Shown: piece by piece, positions 52,472 to 63,740 of the stretch
How the letters are laid out: the number at the start of each line of letters is the position of its first letter
Position numbering within the stretch: position 1 is the first letter of the stretch
Origin: Streptomyces sp. NBC_00525
GTDB lineage: Bacteria > Actinomycetota > Actinomycetes > Streptomycetales > Streptomycetaceae
Assembly (NCBI RefSeq): GCF_036346595.1
Contig: NZ_CP107834.1
Span: 1,860,001-1,924,000, forward strand
Reading direction: 5' to 3'
Length of the DNA stretch: 64,000 nucleotides
The notes under the pieces: model-generated
Told to the model about the DNA's origin: nothing
The model's database searches: none
The model's input: the letters and a program-made list of their open reading frames with translations, nothing else
Made by a program: the position numbers and the translations under genes

Positions 52472-55063
52472 GTGCCCGGCGAGAACCTGTCCCGCGACGA
52501 GGCCCGCGAGCGAGCGGAGCTGCTGACCGTCGACGGTTACGACGTCGAACTCGACGTCCGTTCGGCGGTCGGCGACCCCGGCCGGGACGAGCGGGCCCAT
52601 GGCCCGCTGACCTTCCGCTCGGTGACGACGATCCGGTTCCGCACGCGGCGCGGCGGCGCGTCCACCTTCGCGGACCTGATCGCCCCGTCCGTCAGCGCGG
52701 TGACGCTGGACGGTGCCGAGCTGGACCCGGCCGCCGTGTTCGACGGGGCGCGGGTGACGCTGGCGGACCTGTCGGAGGGCGAGCACGTCCTGGTGGTCGA
52801 CGCGCAGTGCGCGTACAGCCGTACCGGCGAGGGCATGCACCGCTTCGTCGACCCGGAGGACGGCGAGGTCTACCTCTACACCCAGTACGAGCCGGCGGAC
52901 GCGCGCCGCGTCTTCGCCAACTTCGAGCAGCCCGACCTCAAGGCCCCGTACCGCTTCCGGGTGACGGCGCCCGCGGAGTGGACGGTGTGGAGCAACGGCG
53001 CGGAGGAGTCCCGCGAGGGCGGGGTGTGGCGGTTCGCGGAGACGAAGCCGATCTCCACGTACATCACGGCGGTCGTCGCCGGTCCCTACCACTACGTGAC
53101 GGACTCCTACAGCCGGACCTTCGAGGACGGCACGACGCTGGAGATCCCGCTCGGCGCGATGTGCCGCAAGGGGCTCGCCAAGCACTTCGACGCCGACGAC
53201 GTCTTCCTGATCACCAAGCAGGGCCTGGACTTCTTCCACGACAACTTCGACTACCCGTACCCGTTCGGGAAGTACGACCAGGCGTTCGTGCCGGAGTACA
53301 ACCTCGGCGCGATGGAGAATCCGGGCTGTGTCACGTTCCGCGAGGAGTACATCTTCCGCGGCAAGGTGACGCAGGCGGCGTACGAGGGCCGGGCCAACGT
53401 CATCCTGCACGAGATGGCGCACATGTGGTTCGGGGACCTCGTCACCATGGGGTGGTGGGACGACCTGTGGCTGAAGGAGTCCTTCGCGGACTTCATGGGC
53501 GTCTTCGCGATGACCGGCGCGACCCGCTTCGAGGACGGCTGGATCACCTTCGCGAACAACCGCAAGTCCTGGGCGTACCGCGCCGACCAGCTGCCGTCCA
53601 CCCACCCGATCACGGCCGACATCCGTGACCTGGAGGACGCCAAGCTGAACTTCGACGGCATCACGTACGCCAAGGGCGCCTCGGTGCTCAAGCAGCTGGT
53701 GGCGTACGTGGGCCGGGAGGCGTTCCTGGAGGGCGCCCGGCGCTACTTCAAGAAGCACGCCTACGGCAACACCACGCTCGGGGACCTGCTGTCGGTGCTG
53801 TCCGAGACGTCCGGGCGGGACATGACCGCGTGGTCGCGCTCCTGGCTGCAGACCGCGGGCGTCAACTCGATGACCCCGGTGGCGACGTACGACGCGGCCG
53901 GCCGGATCACCGAGCTGGCCGTCCTCCAGGAGGCCGCCGAGTCCCACCCGGAGCTGCGGCCGCACCGGGTCGCCGTGGGCCTGTACCGGCGCGACGCCGA
54001 GGGCGCGCTGGTGCGCTACGCGCGTGCCGAGGCGGACGTGTCGGGCCCGCGCACGGTGATCGGGGAGCTGGCCGGGGCCGAGCGGCCCGAGCTGATCCTG
54101 GTCAACGACGACGACCTGACGTACTGCAAGGTGCGGTTCGACGAGGTGTCGCTGGCCACGCTGCGGGCGCATCTGGGCGACATCACGGACCCGCTGGCCC
54201 GTGCCCTGTGCTGGTCGGCGCTGTGGAACCTCACGCGGGACGGGCTGATGCCGGCCCGTGACTTCGTATCTCTGGTGCTGGCGTTCGCGGGGCGCGAGAC
54301 GGACATCGGCGTGCTCCAGATGCTGCACGCCTGGACGCGCGGCGCGCTGACGCACTACGCGGCGCCCGCGTGGCGCGAGGAGGGCGGCCGGGCGCTGGCC
54401 GAGGGCGCGCTCGGCGAACTGCGGCTCGCCGAGCCCGGCAGCGAGCACCAGCTGGCCTGGGCCCGGTTCTTCGCGTCGGTGGCCGCGTCGGACACCGACT
54501 TCCAGCTGCTGTCCGGGCTGCTCGACGGGTCCGCCCGGATCGACGGGCTGGACGTGGACCAGGAACTGCGCTGGGCGTTCCTGTCGCCGCTGGTCTCGCA
54601 TCTGGTGGCCGACGAGGCGGCGGTGGACGCGGAGCTGGCGCGGGACGACACGGCGTCCGGCGAGCGGCACCGGGTGCGGTGCCTGGCGTCCCGGCCGTCC
54701 GCCGAGGTGAAGGCGCGGGCGTGGGCGGACGTCGTGGAGTCGGACGCGCTGTCCAACGCGCTGGTGGAGGCCACGATCGCGGGCTTCGAGCAGTCCTCGC
54801 AGCGGGAGTTGCTGGCGCCCTACGCGGAGCGGTACTTCGAGGCGATCGAGCGGGTGTGGGCGGACCGGTCGATCCAGATCGGGATGGCCGTGGTGCGGGG
54901 CCTGTTCCCGTCGCTCCAGGACGACCCGGCGACGCTGGAGGCGACCGACGCCTGGCTGGAATCGCACGCGGACGCGGCACCGGCGCTGCGCCGGCTGGTA
55001 CTGGAGTCCCGCGACGACCTGGCGCGCGCCCTGCGGGCGCAGGCGGTCGACTCGGTGGCGTAA
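52472..55063 (+). CDS. pepN: M1 family aminopeptidase N (first paralogue)
   Basis: An 863-residue zinc aminopeptidase. Start GTG 52472 (VPGENLSRDEARERAELLTV) with AAGGAG. The exopeptidase motif GAMEN is near 279. The zinc site HEMAHMWFGDLVTMGWWDDL, then WLKE, near 312 gives H-E-x2-H-x18-E. The ERAP1-like C-terminal helical domain fills residues about 520-863. It cleaves N-terminal residues from peptides, probably downstream of Clp and other proteases. It shares length and layout with the second copy at 59.9-62.5 kb. Confidence 0.94.
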   Translation: MPGENLSRDEARERAELLTVDGYDVELDVRSAVGDPGRDERAHGPLTFRSVTTIRFRTRRGGASTFADLIAPSVSAVTLDGAELDPAAVFDGARVTLADLSEGEHVLVVDAQCAYSRTGEGMHRFVDPEDGEVYLYTQYEPADARRVFANFEQPDLKAPYRFRVTAPAEWTVWSNGAEESREGGVWRFAETKPISTYITAVVAGPYHYVTDSYSRTFEDGTTLEIPLGAMCRKGLAKHFDADDVFLITKQGLDFFHDNFDYPYPFGKYDQAFVPEYNLGAMENPGCVTFREEYIFRGKVTQAAYEGRANVILHEMAHMWFGDLVTMGWWDDLWLKESFADFMGVFAMTGATRFEDGWITFANNRKSWAYRADQLPSTHPITADIRDLEDAKLNFDGITYAKGASVLKQLVAYVGREAFLEGARRYFKKHAYGNTTLGDLLSVLSETSGRDMTAWSRSWLQTAGVNSMTPVATYDAAGRITELAVLQEAAESHPELRPHRVAVGLYRRDAEGALVRYARAEADVSGPRTVIGELAGAERPELILVNDDDLTYCKVRFDEVSLATLRAHLGDITDPLARALCWSALWNLTRDGLMPARDFVSLVLAFAGRETDIGVLQMLHAWTRGALTHYAAPAWREEGGRALAEGALGELRLAEPGSEHQLAWARFFASVAASDTDFQLLSGLLDGSARIDGLDVDQELRWAFLSPLVSHLVADEAAVDAELARDDTASGERHRVRCLASRPSAEVKARAWADVVESDALSNALVEATIAGFEQSSQRELLAPYAERYFEAIERVWADRSIQIGMAVVRGLFPSLQDDPATLEATDAWLESHADAAPALRRLVLESRDDLARALRAQAVDSVA

Positions 55064-55085
55064 CGGAGTCACGGGCGGGACGGGC

Positions 55086-55112
55086 GGGTCGGTACGCGTG
55101 GCGTATCGGCCC
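55086..55112 (+). terminator. Hairpin terminator after the first pepN
   Basis: gggtcggtacg (55086-55096) pairs with cgtatcggccc (55102-55112), allowing two G-U pairs, 23 bp past the stop. Confidence 0.5.
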
Positions 55113-55268
55113 GTTCGTCCCGTCTGACGCTTCGGCACCAGTGGCGGGATTACGCCATGTACTCAACAAGTCCCCCACAACTCTCCACAAACCCCTGTCA
55201 TTTACGAAAGGGTGAGCGGTCATCCGGTACCGATTTCCGGACTCTCTCTTTCACTTACAGGGATGCTG

Positions 55269-58200
55269 ATGACCTCCGAATCCCCCGGTTCCATATCCGG
55301 AGCGAGACGAGCGGCCCGGGTGGCGGCCGTCGCCGGTCTGGCGGCCGCGCTGGCCGCCTCCGGCATGGCCCCCGTCTTCGCCGCCGACGACCCGGCAGGC
55401 TCACCCGTCAAGGAGGCCGGTGCCACCGCTCCGGCCGACAAGCTGGGCACCGCCGACGCCGAGGTCCTGACCAAGGCCAAGGCCAAGGGCGAGAAGAACG
55501 TCACCATGATGGTCGCGACCACCCCCGGCGCGACCGAGCAGGTCACCAAGCAGCTGGACGCCGTCAAGGGCTCCGTGCTGGGCCTCGCCTACGACAGACT
55601 CGGCTACGTCCGGGCGACCGTGCCGACCTCCGCCGCCGAGGCCACCATCAAGGCGGCGTCGAAGCTCAGCTCCGTCCACGGCATCGATCTCAAGCAGGAG
55701 ATCATGCTGGACGACCCGACGCCCGCGGCCGACCGGGCCACCGGCGCCAAGGCGCGGACGAAGTCCACCGGCAGCTACCCGGCGCCGGGGAAGAAGACCC
55801 CGGCGAAGAACCCGTACAACCCGTCCTTCGAGACGGGCGCGGTCGACTTCGTGCGGCAGCACCCCAAGGCGGACGGCCGCGGGATCACCATCGGCGTGCT
55901 GGACTCGGGCGTGGACGTCGCCCACCCGGCGCTGCAGAAGACCACCACCGGCGAGCGCAAGATCGTCGACTGGGTGACCGCCACCGACCCGGTGAGCGAC
56001 GGCGACGGCACCTGGCTGCGGATGACGGACGCCGTCTCCGGCCCGGTGTTCACGTACAAGGGGCGTACGTACAACGCGCCCAAGGGGTCGTACCGGATCA
56101 GCGTGTTCGCCGAGGCCGCCACCAAGGGCGGCGACATGGCGGGCGACCTGAACCGCGACGGCGACACCACCGACACCTGGGCCGTCCTCTACGACCCGGT
56201 CACCGGCACCTCCCGCGTCGACCTGAACGGCAACGCGGACTTCCGCGACGACACCGCGCTCAAGCCGTACAAGGAGAAGCACCAGGTCTCCTACTTCGGC
56301 AAGGACGACCCGCGCACCGACGTGGTCGAGCGCATCCCGTTCGTCGTCGAGAACCGCGCGGACGTCGTCTACAACGCGGCGGGCGACACCGCCGACTTCG
56401 TCTCCATCGGTGTCATCGAGTCCGAGCACGGCACGCACGTCGCGGGCATCACCGCCGCCAACGGCCTGTTCGGCGGGAAGATGGACGGTGCCGCGCCCGG
56501 CGCGAAGATCGTCTCCTCGCGCGCCTGCACCTGGTCCGGCGGCTGCACCAACATCGCGCTCACCGAGGGCATGATCGACCTCGTCGTGAACCGCGGCGTG
56601 GACATCGTCAACATGTCGATCGGCGGTCTGCCGCCGCTGAACGACGGCAACAACGCCCGCGCCGAGCTGTACAAGCGGCTCGTGGACATCTACGGCGTCC
56701 AGCTGGTCATCTCGGCCGGCAACGACGGCCCCGGCGTCAACACCATCGGCGACCCCGGCCTCGCCGACCACGTCATCTCGGTCGGCGCGTCCATCTCCAA
56801 GGAGACCTGGGCCGCCAACTACGGCTCCGGCGTCACCAAGAAGTACGACATGATGCCGTTCTCCTCGCGCGGCCCGCGCGAGGACGGCGGATTCGCGCCG
56901 ACCCTGACCGCCCCCGGCGCGGCCATCAACTCCACGCAGACCTGGCTGCCCGGCGGCCCGGTCAAGGAGGCCGGCTACTCGCTGCCCGCCGGCTACTCGA
57001 TGCTCCAGGGCACGTCGATGGCCTCCCCGCAGGCCGCCGGCGCCGCCGCGCTGCTGCTGTCCGCCGCGAAGCAGAAGCACATCGAGCTGCCCCCGGCCGA
57101 TCTGCGCACCGCGCTGACCAGCACCGCCACCAAGATCAAGGGAGTGCCCGCGCACGCCCAGGGCGCCGGTCTGATCGACATCGTGGACGCCTGGAAGCTG
57201 ATCTCCCGGAAGGGCGCCCCGGCGCACGAGTACACCGTCAAGGCGCCGGTGGACACCGCGATCGACTTCGCGCTGAAGACCCCGGGCTTCGGCACCGGCC
57301 TCTACGACCGCGAGGGCGGCCTGAAGGCGGGCCAGAAGAAGACCTACGACGTCACGGTCACCCGCACCACGGGCCCCGACCGCGACGTCGCGCACAAGCT
57401 CTCCTGGAAGTACGACGACGGCACCTTCCGGATCGTCGGCCCCAAGAAGGTCTCGCTGCCGCTCGGCAAGCCGGTCACCGTCAAGGTCCAGGCGAAGCCG
57501 CGCACCGCGGGCGTGCACAGCGCGATCCTCCAGCTCGACGACAGGAAGACCGCCGGCACCGACCAGCAGATCCTCACCACGGTCGTCGTCTCCAAGGAGC
57601 TGGCGAAGCCGTCCTACGCGTACACGACGTCCGGCACGGTGCAGCGCAACAGCACCACGTCGTACTTCGTGACCGTGCCGGAGGGGGCCAGGACCCTGGA
57701 GGTCTCGCTGGGCGCCCTGCGCTCGGGCAGCCAGACCCGCTTCATCTCCATCCACCCGTACGGGGTGCAGATGGAGGACAGCAGCACGCCGAACTGCTAC
57801 CCGAACTACGAGAACCCGGCCAACACCTGCCGCCCGGACGCGCGTTCCTACGCCGACCCGCAGCCCGGCGTCTGGGAGATCGAGGTCGAGGCGCGGCGCA
57901 CCTCGCCGCTGCTGGACAACCCGTACCGGCTGAACGTGGCGCTGCTCGGCGCGACCTTCGACCCGGCGGTGCAGACCATCGCCGAGGCGAAGATCGGCAC
58001 CCCGGCCGCGGTCGACTGGACGGTCACCAACAACGCGGGGCCCCTGGAGGCGCACCTCAAGGGCGGCTCGCTGGGCTCGGCGGACGTGGAGCGCCCGTCG
58101 ATCTCCACCGGTGGCACGTACGTCAAGGAGGTCACCATCGGTGAGGGCGTCGAGAAGCTGGACGTCGCCATCGGCGGCACCACCGACGCCAACGCCGACC

Positions 58201-58574
58201 TCGACCTGTACGTGTACAAGGGTTCCGCCGAGGTGGGCGCCTCCACCACGGCGGGCTCCGAGGAGTCCGTCAGCCTGCTGAAGCCGGCCGCCGGCACGTA
58301 CACCGTCCTGATCGACGGCTACGACGTCCCGGCCGGCACCACCGAGTACGACTACCGCGACGTCTACTACTCGGCGGCGCTCGGCACCATCTCCGTGGAC
58401 GAGTCGAAGGCCGTGAACCTGGCCGCCGGCGAGTCCGCCGAGGTCGGCGCCGAGGTGAAGGTGGCCGGCGCGGCCCCCGAGGGCCGGCAGTTCTTCGGTG
58501 AGGTCAGCCTGGTGAACGCGCGCGGCACCGCGGCGGGCACCGGCAGCGTGGTGATCCAGAACGTCACCCCGTAG
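55269..58574 (+). CDS. Secreted S8 (subtilisin-like) serine protease, large
   Basis: A 1101-residue extracellular protease. I prefer ATG 55269, which has AGGG at 6 nt; ATG 55263 and GTG 55212 are also in frame. The signal peptide has a hydrophobic stretch AVAGLAAALAASGMAP and cleavage near FAADD. A pro-region extends to about 195. The triad is Asp in GVLDSGVDVAHP near 212, His in SEHGTHVAGI near 387 and Ser in GTSMASPQAAG near 582. An insertion of about 150 residues separates Asp and His. Beyond about 640 are beta-rich domains, including a pre-peptidase-like part. Role: extracellular protein degradation. Confidence 0.92.
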   Translation: MTSESPGSISGARRAARVAAVAGLAAALAASGMAPVFAADDPAGSPVKEAGATAPADKLGTADAEVLTKAKAKGEKNVTMMVATTPGATEQVTKQLDAVKGSVLGLAYDRLGYVRATVPTSAAEATIKAASKLSSVHGIDLKQEIMLDDPTPAADRATGAKARTKSTGSYPAPGKKTPAKNPYNPSFETGAVDFVRQHPKADGRGITIGVLDSGVDVAHPALQKTTTGERKIVDWVTATDPVSDGDGTWLRMTDAVSGPVFTYKGRTYNAPKGSYRISVFAEAATKGGDMAGDLNRDGDTTDTWAVLYDPVTGTSRVDLNGNADFRDDTALKPYKEKHQVSYFGKDDPRTDVVERIPFVVENRADVVYNAAGDTADFVSIGVIESEHGTHVAGITAANGLFGGKMDGAAPGAKIVSSRACTWSGGCTNIALTEGMIDLVVNRGVDIVNMSIGGLPPLNDGNNARAELYKRLVDIYGVQLVISAGNDGPGVNTIGDPGLADHVISVGASISKETWAANYGSGVTKKYDMMPFSSRGPREDGGFAPTLTAPGAAINSTQTWLPGGPVKEAGYSLPAGYSMLQGTSMASPQAAGAAALLLSAAKQKHIELPPADLRTALTSTATKIKGVPAHAQGAGLIDIVDAWKLISRKGAPAHEYTVKAPVDTAIDFALKTPGFGTGLYDREGGLKAGQKKTYDVTVTRTTGPDRDVAHKLSWKYDDGTFRIVGPKKVSLPLGKPVTVKVQAKPRTAGVHSAILQLDDRKTAGTDQQILTTVVVSKELAKPSYAYTTSGTVQRNSTTSYFVTVPEGARTLEVSLGALRSGSQTRFISIHPYGVQMEDSSTPNCYPNYENPANTCRPDARSYADPQPGVWEIEVEARRTSPLLDNPYRLNVALLGATFDPAVQTIAEAKIGTPAAVDWTVTNNAGPLEAHLKGGSLGSADVERPSISTGGTYVKEVTIGEGVEKLDVAIGGTTDANADLDLYVYKGSAEVGASTTAGSEESVSLLKPAAGTYTVLIDGYDVPAGTTEYDYRDVYYSAALGTISVDESKAVNLAAGESAEVGAEVKVAGAAPEGRQFFGEVSLVNARGTAAGTGSVVIQNVTP

Positions 58575-59783
<1,209 letters not shown>

Positions 59784-59797
59784 ACCGGTCGTTCCCG

Positions 59798-59837
59798 AGC
59801 GCCGGGCGGGGCCGGATTTCCGGCCCCGTCCGGCGCT
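59798..59837 (+). terminator. Hairpin terminator after asd
   Basis: 17-nt arms at 59798-59814 and 59821-59837 pair with one wobble, and the loop is short. It lies 15 bp past the stop. Confidence 0.7.
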
Positions 59838-59901
59838 GCGGACAGGCGCGGGGGCTCGTGGAAGGATGGCCGGAAACATCACAGAGCAAGGAGATGACCG
59901 C

Positions 59902-62478
59902 GTGCCTGGCACGAATCTGACCCGCGAAGAGGCACAGGAGCGGGCGCGCCTGCTGACCGTGGACGCGTACGAGATCGATCTCGACCTCTCCGGAGCGCAG
60001 GAGGGCGGGATCTACCGGTCCGTCACCGTCGTGCGCTTCGACTCCGCCGAAGCCGGTGCGGAGACCTTCATCGACCTGGTCGCCCCCGCGGTGCACGAGG
60101 TCGAGCTGAACGGCAGGGCGTTGGACGTCGCGGCGGTGTTCCGCGACTCCCGGATCGCCCTGCCCCACCTGCAGGCCGGTGCCAACGAGCTGAAGGTCGT
60201 CGCCGACTGCGCGTACACCAACACGGGCGAGGGCCTGCACCGCTTCGTCGACCCGGTCGACGAGCAGGCGTACCTCTACACCCAGTTCGAGGTCCCGGAC
60301 GCGCGCCGCGTCTTCGCGAGCTTCGAGCAGCCGGACCTGAAGGCGACCTTCCGGTTCACCGTGAAGGCCCCGGCCGGCTGGACCGTGATCTCCAACTCGC
60401 CGACGCCGGAGCCGAAGGACGACGTCTGGTCCTTCGAGCCGACGCCGCGCGTCTCCACGTACATCACCGCGCTGATCGCCGGTCCGTACCACTCGGTGCA
60501 CAGCAGCTACGAGAAGGACGGCCGGACCGTTCCGCTGGGCATCTACTGCCGGCCCTCGCTGGCCGAGTTCCTGGACGCGGACGCGATCTTCGACGTGACC
60601 CGGATGGGCTTCGACTGGTTCCAGGAGAAGTTCGACTACGACTACCCGTTCGCCAAGTACGACCAGCTCTTCGTCCCCGAGTTCAACGCGGGCGCGATGG
60701 AGAACGCGGGCGCGGTCACCATCCGCGACCAGTACGTGTTCCGGTCCAAGGTGACGGACGCCGCGTACGAGACGCGGGCCGAGACCATCCTGCACGAGCT
60801 GGCCCACATGTGGTTCGGCGACCTCGTCACGATGGAGTGGTGGAACGACCTCTGGCTGAACGAGTCGTTCGCCACGTACACCTCGGTCGCCTGCCTCGCG
60901 TACGCGGAGGGCTCCGGCTGGCCGCACTCGTGGACCACGTTCGCCAACTCCATGAAGACCTGGGCCTACCGGCAGGACCAGCTCCCCTCGACGCACCCGA
61001 TCATGGCGGACATCCGCGACCTGGACGACGTCCTGGTCAACTTCGACGGCATCACGTACGCCAAGGGCGCCTCCGTCCTCAAGCAGCTCGTGGCGTACGT
61101 CGGCATGGACGAGTTCTTCAAGGGCGTGCAGGCGTACTTCAAGGCGCACGCCTTCGGCAACACCCGGCTGACCGATCTGCTGGGCGCGCTGGAGGAGACC
61201 TCCGGCCGCGACCTGAAGACCTGGTCGAAGGCGTGGCTGGAGACGGCCGGCATCAACGTCCTGCGCCCGGAGATCGAGACCGACGAGAACGGTCACGTCA
61301 CCTCGTTCAGCGTGCTCCAGGAGGCGCCCGCGCTGCCCGCCGGCGCCAAGGGCGAGCCGACGCTGCGCCCGCACCGGATCGCGATCGGCTGCTACGACCT
61401 GGATGCCGGGGGCAGCCTGGTGCGTACGGACCGGATCGAGCTGGACGTGGACGGCGAGCGCACCGCCGTGCCGTTCCCGGCCGGCACGGCGCGCCCGGCG
61501 GTCGTCCTGCTCAACGACGACGACCTGTCGTACGCGAAGGTCCGCCTGGACGCGGAGTCGCTGCGGGTCGTCACGGAGCACCTGGGCGACTTCACCGAGT
61601 CGCTGCCGCGCGCCCTGTGCTGGGCGTCGGCCTGGGACATGACGCGGGACGGCGAGCTGGCCGCCCGCGACTACCTGGCGCTGGTGCTGGCCGGGATCGG
61701 CAAGGAGTCGGACATCGGTGTGGTGCAGTCGCTGCACCGCCAGGTCAAGACGGCGATCGACCTGTACGCGACGCCGGAGTGGCGCGAGGCGGGCCTGACG
61801 CAGTGGACCGAGGCGACGCTCGCGCACCTGCGCGCGGCGGAGCCGGGCAGCGACCACCAGCTGGCCTGGGCGCGCGCCTTCGCGGCCACCGCCCGCACCC
61901 CGCAGCAGCTGGACCTGCTGCGCGCGCTGCTCGACGGCGCCGAGGCGATCGAGGGCCTGACCGTGGACACCGAGCTGCGCTGGTCGTTCGTGCAGCGGCT
62001 CGCGGCCACCGGCCTGATCGACGAGGAGGAGATCGACGCCGAGTACGCGCGGGACCGGACGGCGGCGGGCGAGCGCCACGCGGCCTCCGCCCGTGCGGCG
62101 CGGCCCACCGAGGAGGCGAAGGCCGAGGCGTGGGCGTCGGTCGTGGAGTCCGACAAGCTGCCGAACTCCCTCCAGGAGGCGGTCATCGCGGGCTTCGTGC
62201 AGACCGACCAGCACGAGCTGCTGGCCCCGTACGCGGAGAAGTTCTTCGCCTCGGTGAAGGGTGTCTGGGACTCGCGGAGCCACGAGATGGCCCAGCAGGT
62301 GGCCATCGGCCTGTACCCGGCGCTCCAGGTCTCGCAGGAGACCCTGGACGCGACGGACGCCTGGCTGGCCGCGGCCGAGCCGGGCGCGGGTCTGCGCCGG
62401 CTGATCTCGGAGTCCCGCTCGGGCGTGGAGCGCGCGCTGCGGGCACGGGAGGCGGACGCGGCGGCCGCGACCGCGTAA
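59902..62478 (+). CDS. pepN: M1 family aminopeptidase N (second paralogue)
   Basis: An 858-residue zinc aminopeptidase. GTG 59902 (VPGTNLTREEAQERARLLTV) with AAGGAG upstream. GAMEN (NAGAMENAGAVTI) is near 264 and HELAHMWFGDLVTMEWWNDL, then WLNE, near 297. It is similar along its whole length to the copy at 52.5 kb. The GAMEN context (NAG against NPG) and E-x-x-H surroundings (MEWWNDLWLNE against MGWWDDLWLKE) differ, which may mean different specificity. The MEWWNDLWLNE form is the canonical M1 sequence, so this is the better match to classical PepN. Confidence 0.95.
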   Translation: MPGTNLTREEAQERARLLTVDAYEIDLDLSGAQEGGIYRSVTVVRFDSAEAGAETFIDLVAPAVHEVELNGRALDVAAVFRDSRIALPHLQAGANELKVVADCAYTNTGEGLHRFVDPVDEQAYLYTQFEVPDARRVFASFEQPDLKATFRFTVKAPAGWTVISNSPTPEPKDDVWSFEPTPRVSTYITALIAGPYHSVHSSYEKDGRTVPLGIYCRPSLAEFLDADAIFDVTRMGFDWFQEKFDYDYPFAKYDQLFVPEFNAGAMENAGAVTIRDQYVFRSKVTDAAYETRAETILHELAHMWFGDLVTMEWWNDLWLNESFATYTSVACLAYAEGSGWPHSWTTFANSMKTWAYRQDQLPSTHPIMADIRDLDDVLVNFDGITYAKGASVLKQLVAYVGMDEFFKGVQAYFKAHAFGNTRLTDLLGALEETSGRDLKTWSKAWLETAGINVLRPEIETDENGHVTSFSVLQEAPALPAGAKGEPTLRPHRIAIGCYDLDAGGSLVRTDRIELDVDGERTAVPFPAGTARPAVVLLNDDDLSYAKVRLDAESLRVVTEHLGDFTESLPRALCWASAWDMTRDGELAARDYLALVLAGIGKESDIGVVQSLHRQVKTAIDLYATPEWREAGLTQWTEATLAHLRAAEPGSDHQLAWARAFAATARTPQQLDLLRALLDGAEAIEGLTVDTELRWSFVQRLAATGLIDEEEIDAEYARDRTAAGERHAASARAARPTEEAKAEAWASVVESDKLPNSLQEAVIAGFVQTDQHELLAPYAEKFFASVKGVWDSRSHEMAQQVAIGLYPALQVSQETLDATDAWLAAAEPGAGLRRLISESRSGVERALRAREADAAAATA

Positions 62479-62489
62479 CCGGTACGTGT

Positions 62490-62527
62490 GGGTAAGGGGC
62501 ACCCCTCCGGAGGGGTGCCCCTTACCC
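62490..62527. terminator. Perfect 38-bp palindrome between pepN and alc
   Basis: 19-bp arms (gggtaaggggcacccctcc at 62490-62508 and its exact complement at 62509-62527) with no spacer. It lies between two convergent stops, 12 bp and 15 bp away, and should act in both directions. Confidence 0.85.
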
Positions 62528-62541
62528 GTGCCCTGGGTCCG

Positions 62542-63681
62542 TCAGGCGCGGGACGCCTCGTGGCGGGCGGCCAGTTCGGCGGCGCCGGTCTCCGTGAGGG
62601 AGCCGTGCAGGCGCATCCGGGCGACGCCGCCGTCCGGGAAGGCGTCCAGCCGGACATGGGTGACCACGGCTTCCTCCGGCAGCGGGAAGCGGTGGACGGT
62701 GTCGGGCTGGAGCCGGGTGCGCGGGATGATCTCGAACCAGTCGCCGTCCTCGCCGTCCCGGCCGTGCAGGGCGATCCAGCCGGCCGCGTTGCCCAGGAGG
62801 CAGGCGGTGTCGATCTCGACCGCGCGGACGGCGCCCTGGGCGGGCAGCCGGAAGCGGACCCAGTCGTTGGTGCCGCGGACCCGGCGGCGGCGGTTCTCCC
62901 AGCCGTCGTCCATCTTGCGGGAGGTGCCGGGCAGGATGATCTGGGTCGGCGAGGAGTAGAAGCGGTCCGAGGCGTCCTCGTAGCTGCCGCCGTTGAGGAC
63001 CGCGATCAGGTCGAAGGTGCCGAGCGCGGCCAGCCAGGACGGGTCGGGGACCACTTCGCCGTGCACGCGCAGACGGGCGATGCCGCCGTCGGGGTGCTGG
63101 CAGAGCCGGATGTGGGTCCAGCGGCGTCCGCCGGTGACCTCGAAGCCGTTGGCGGCGTGGCCGCGTACGGGGGTCGGCGGGACGATCTCCTCCCACTTCA
63201 CGTCGTCGGCGAGCAGCTCATCGGGGCCGGGCGCGCCGTCCACGCAGGTGGCCTGGACCGAGACGCGCTGCGGGTAGTTGCCCCGGAAGTGGGCGGTGTC
63301 GACGACGATGCCCCGGATGATGCCGGGGGCGCCGAGGCGGATCAGGGCCCAGTCGTGGTCGTCGGGGGCCGGGAACGGATGGGCGGCGTCGGTGCCGCGC
63401 CGGCGACGGGTCTCCCAGCCGTCCATGATCTTGCCCTTGTGGCCGAAGCGCTCCGGGTCGAAGACCGCGCGTTCGCGCAGGAGGAGGTTCTCGCGCTGGG
63501 CGAAGAACTCGTCGTTGGCGGCGATCACGCCCGCGCCGAGCCGCCGGTCGGCGAGGTCCACGAGGTCGGTGAAGGGGAGGTCGGCGGTGCGGTAGTCGGC
63601 GTAGGGGTCGCCACCGCCGTAGGGGGCCGCGTCGTTGGCATGGGGATCGTCGTGCCGGGTCTCATCCTGTTCGGTGGTCAT
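62542..63681 (-). CDS. alc: Allantoicase
   Basis: A 379-residue purine-catabolism enzyme splitting allantoate to ureidoglycolate and urea. Start ATG 63681 (MTTEQDETRHDDPHANDAA). It has two homologous halves of about 150 residues: first FGHKGKIMDGWETRRRR, second TSRKMDDGWENRRRR, each followed by WxxIRLG or WVRFRLP and a later HxRLxxxPDGGxARxRxHG (RLCQHPDGGIARLRVHG, RLDAFPDGGVARMRLHG). Residues 1-30 are a charged disordered tail. No allantoinase lies next to it. The LysR-type gene upstream on the same strand may control it. Confidence 0.93.
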   Translation of the reverse strand: MTTEQDETRHDDPHANDAAPYGGGDPYADYRTADLPFTDLVDLADRRLGAGVIAANDEFFAQRENLLLRERAVFDPERFGHKGKIMDGWETRRRRGTDAAHPFPAPDDHDWALIRLGAPGIIRGIVVDTAHFRGNYPQRVSVQATCVDGAPGPDELLADDVKWEEIVPPTPVRGHAANGFEVTGGRRWTHIRLCQHPDGGIARLRVHGEVVPDPSWLAALGTFDLIAVLNGGSYEDASDRFYSSPTQIILPGTSRKMDDGWENRRRRVRGTNDWVRFRLPAQGAVRAVEIDTACLLGNAAGWIALHGRDGEDGDWFEIIPRTRLQPDTVHRFPLPEEAVVTHVRLDAFPDGGVARMRLHGSLTETGAAELAARHEASRA

Positions 63682-63740
63682 GGGCCCACTGTCGTACGCC
63701 GGAAGCACGTAGGTCCATCGAAAGTTTCCGCACGAACCGT

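Noticed and set aside
52442..55138. Long minus-strand open frame opposite the first pepN (898 codons)
   Set aside because: Shadow of the GC-rich pepN gene; it also covers the pepN promoter. The same holds for the 975-codon frame opposite the second pepN.
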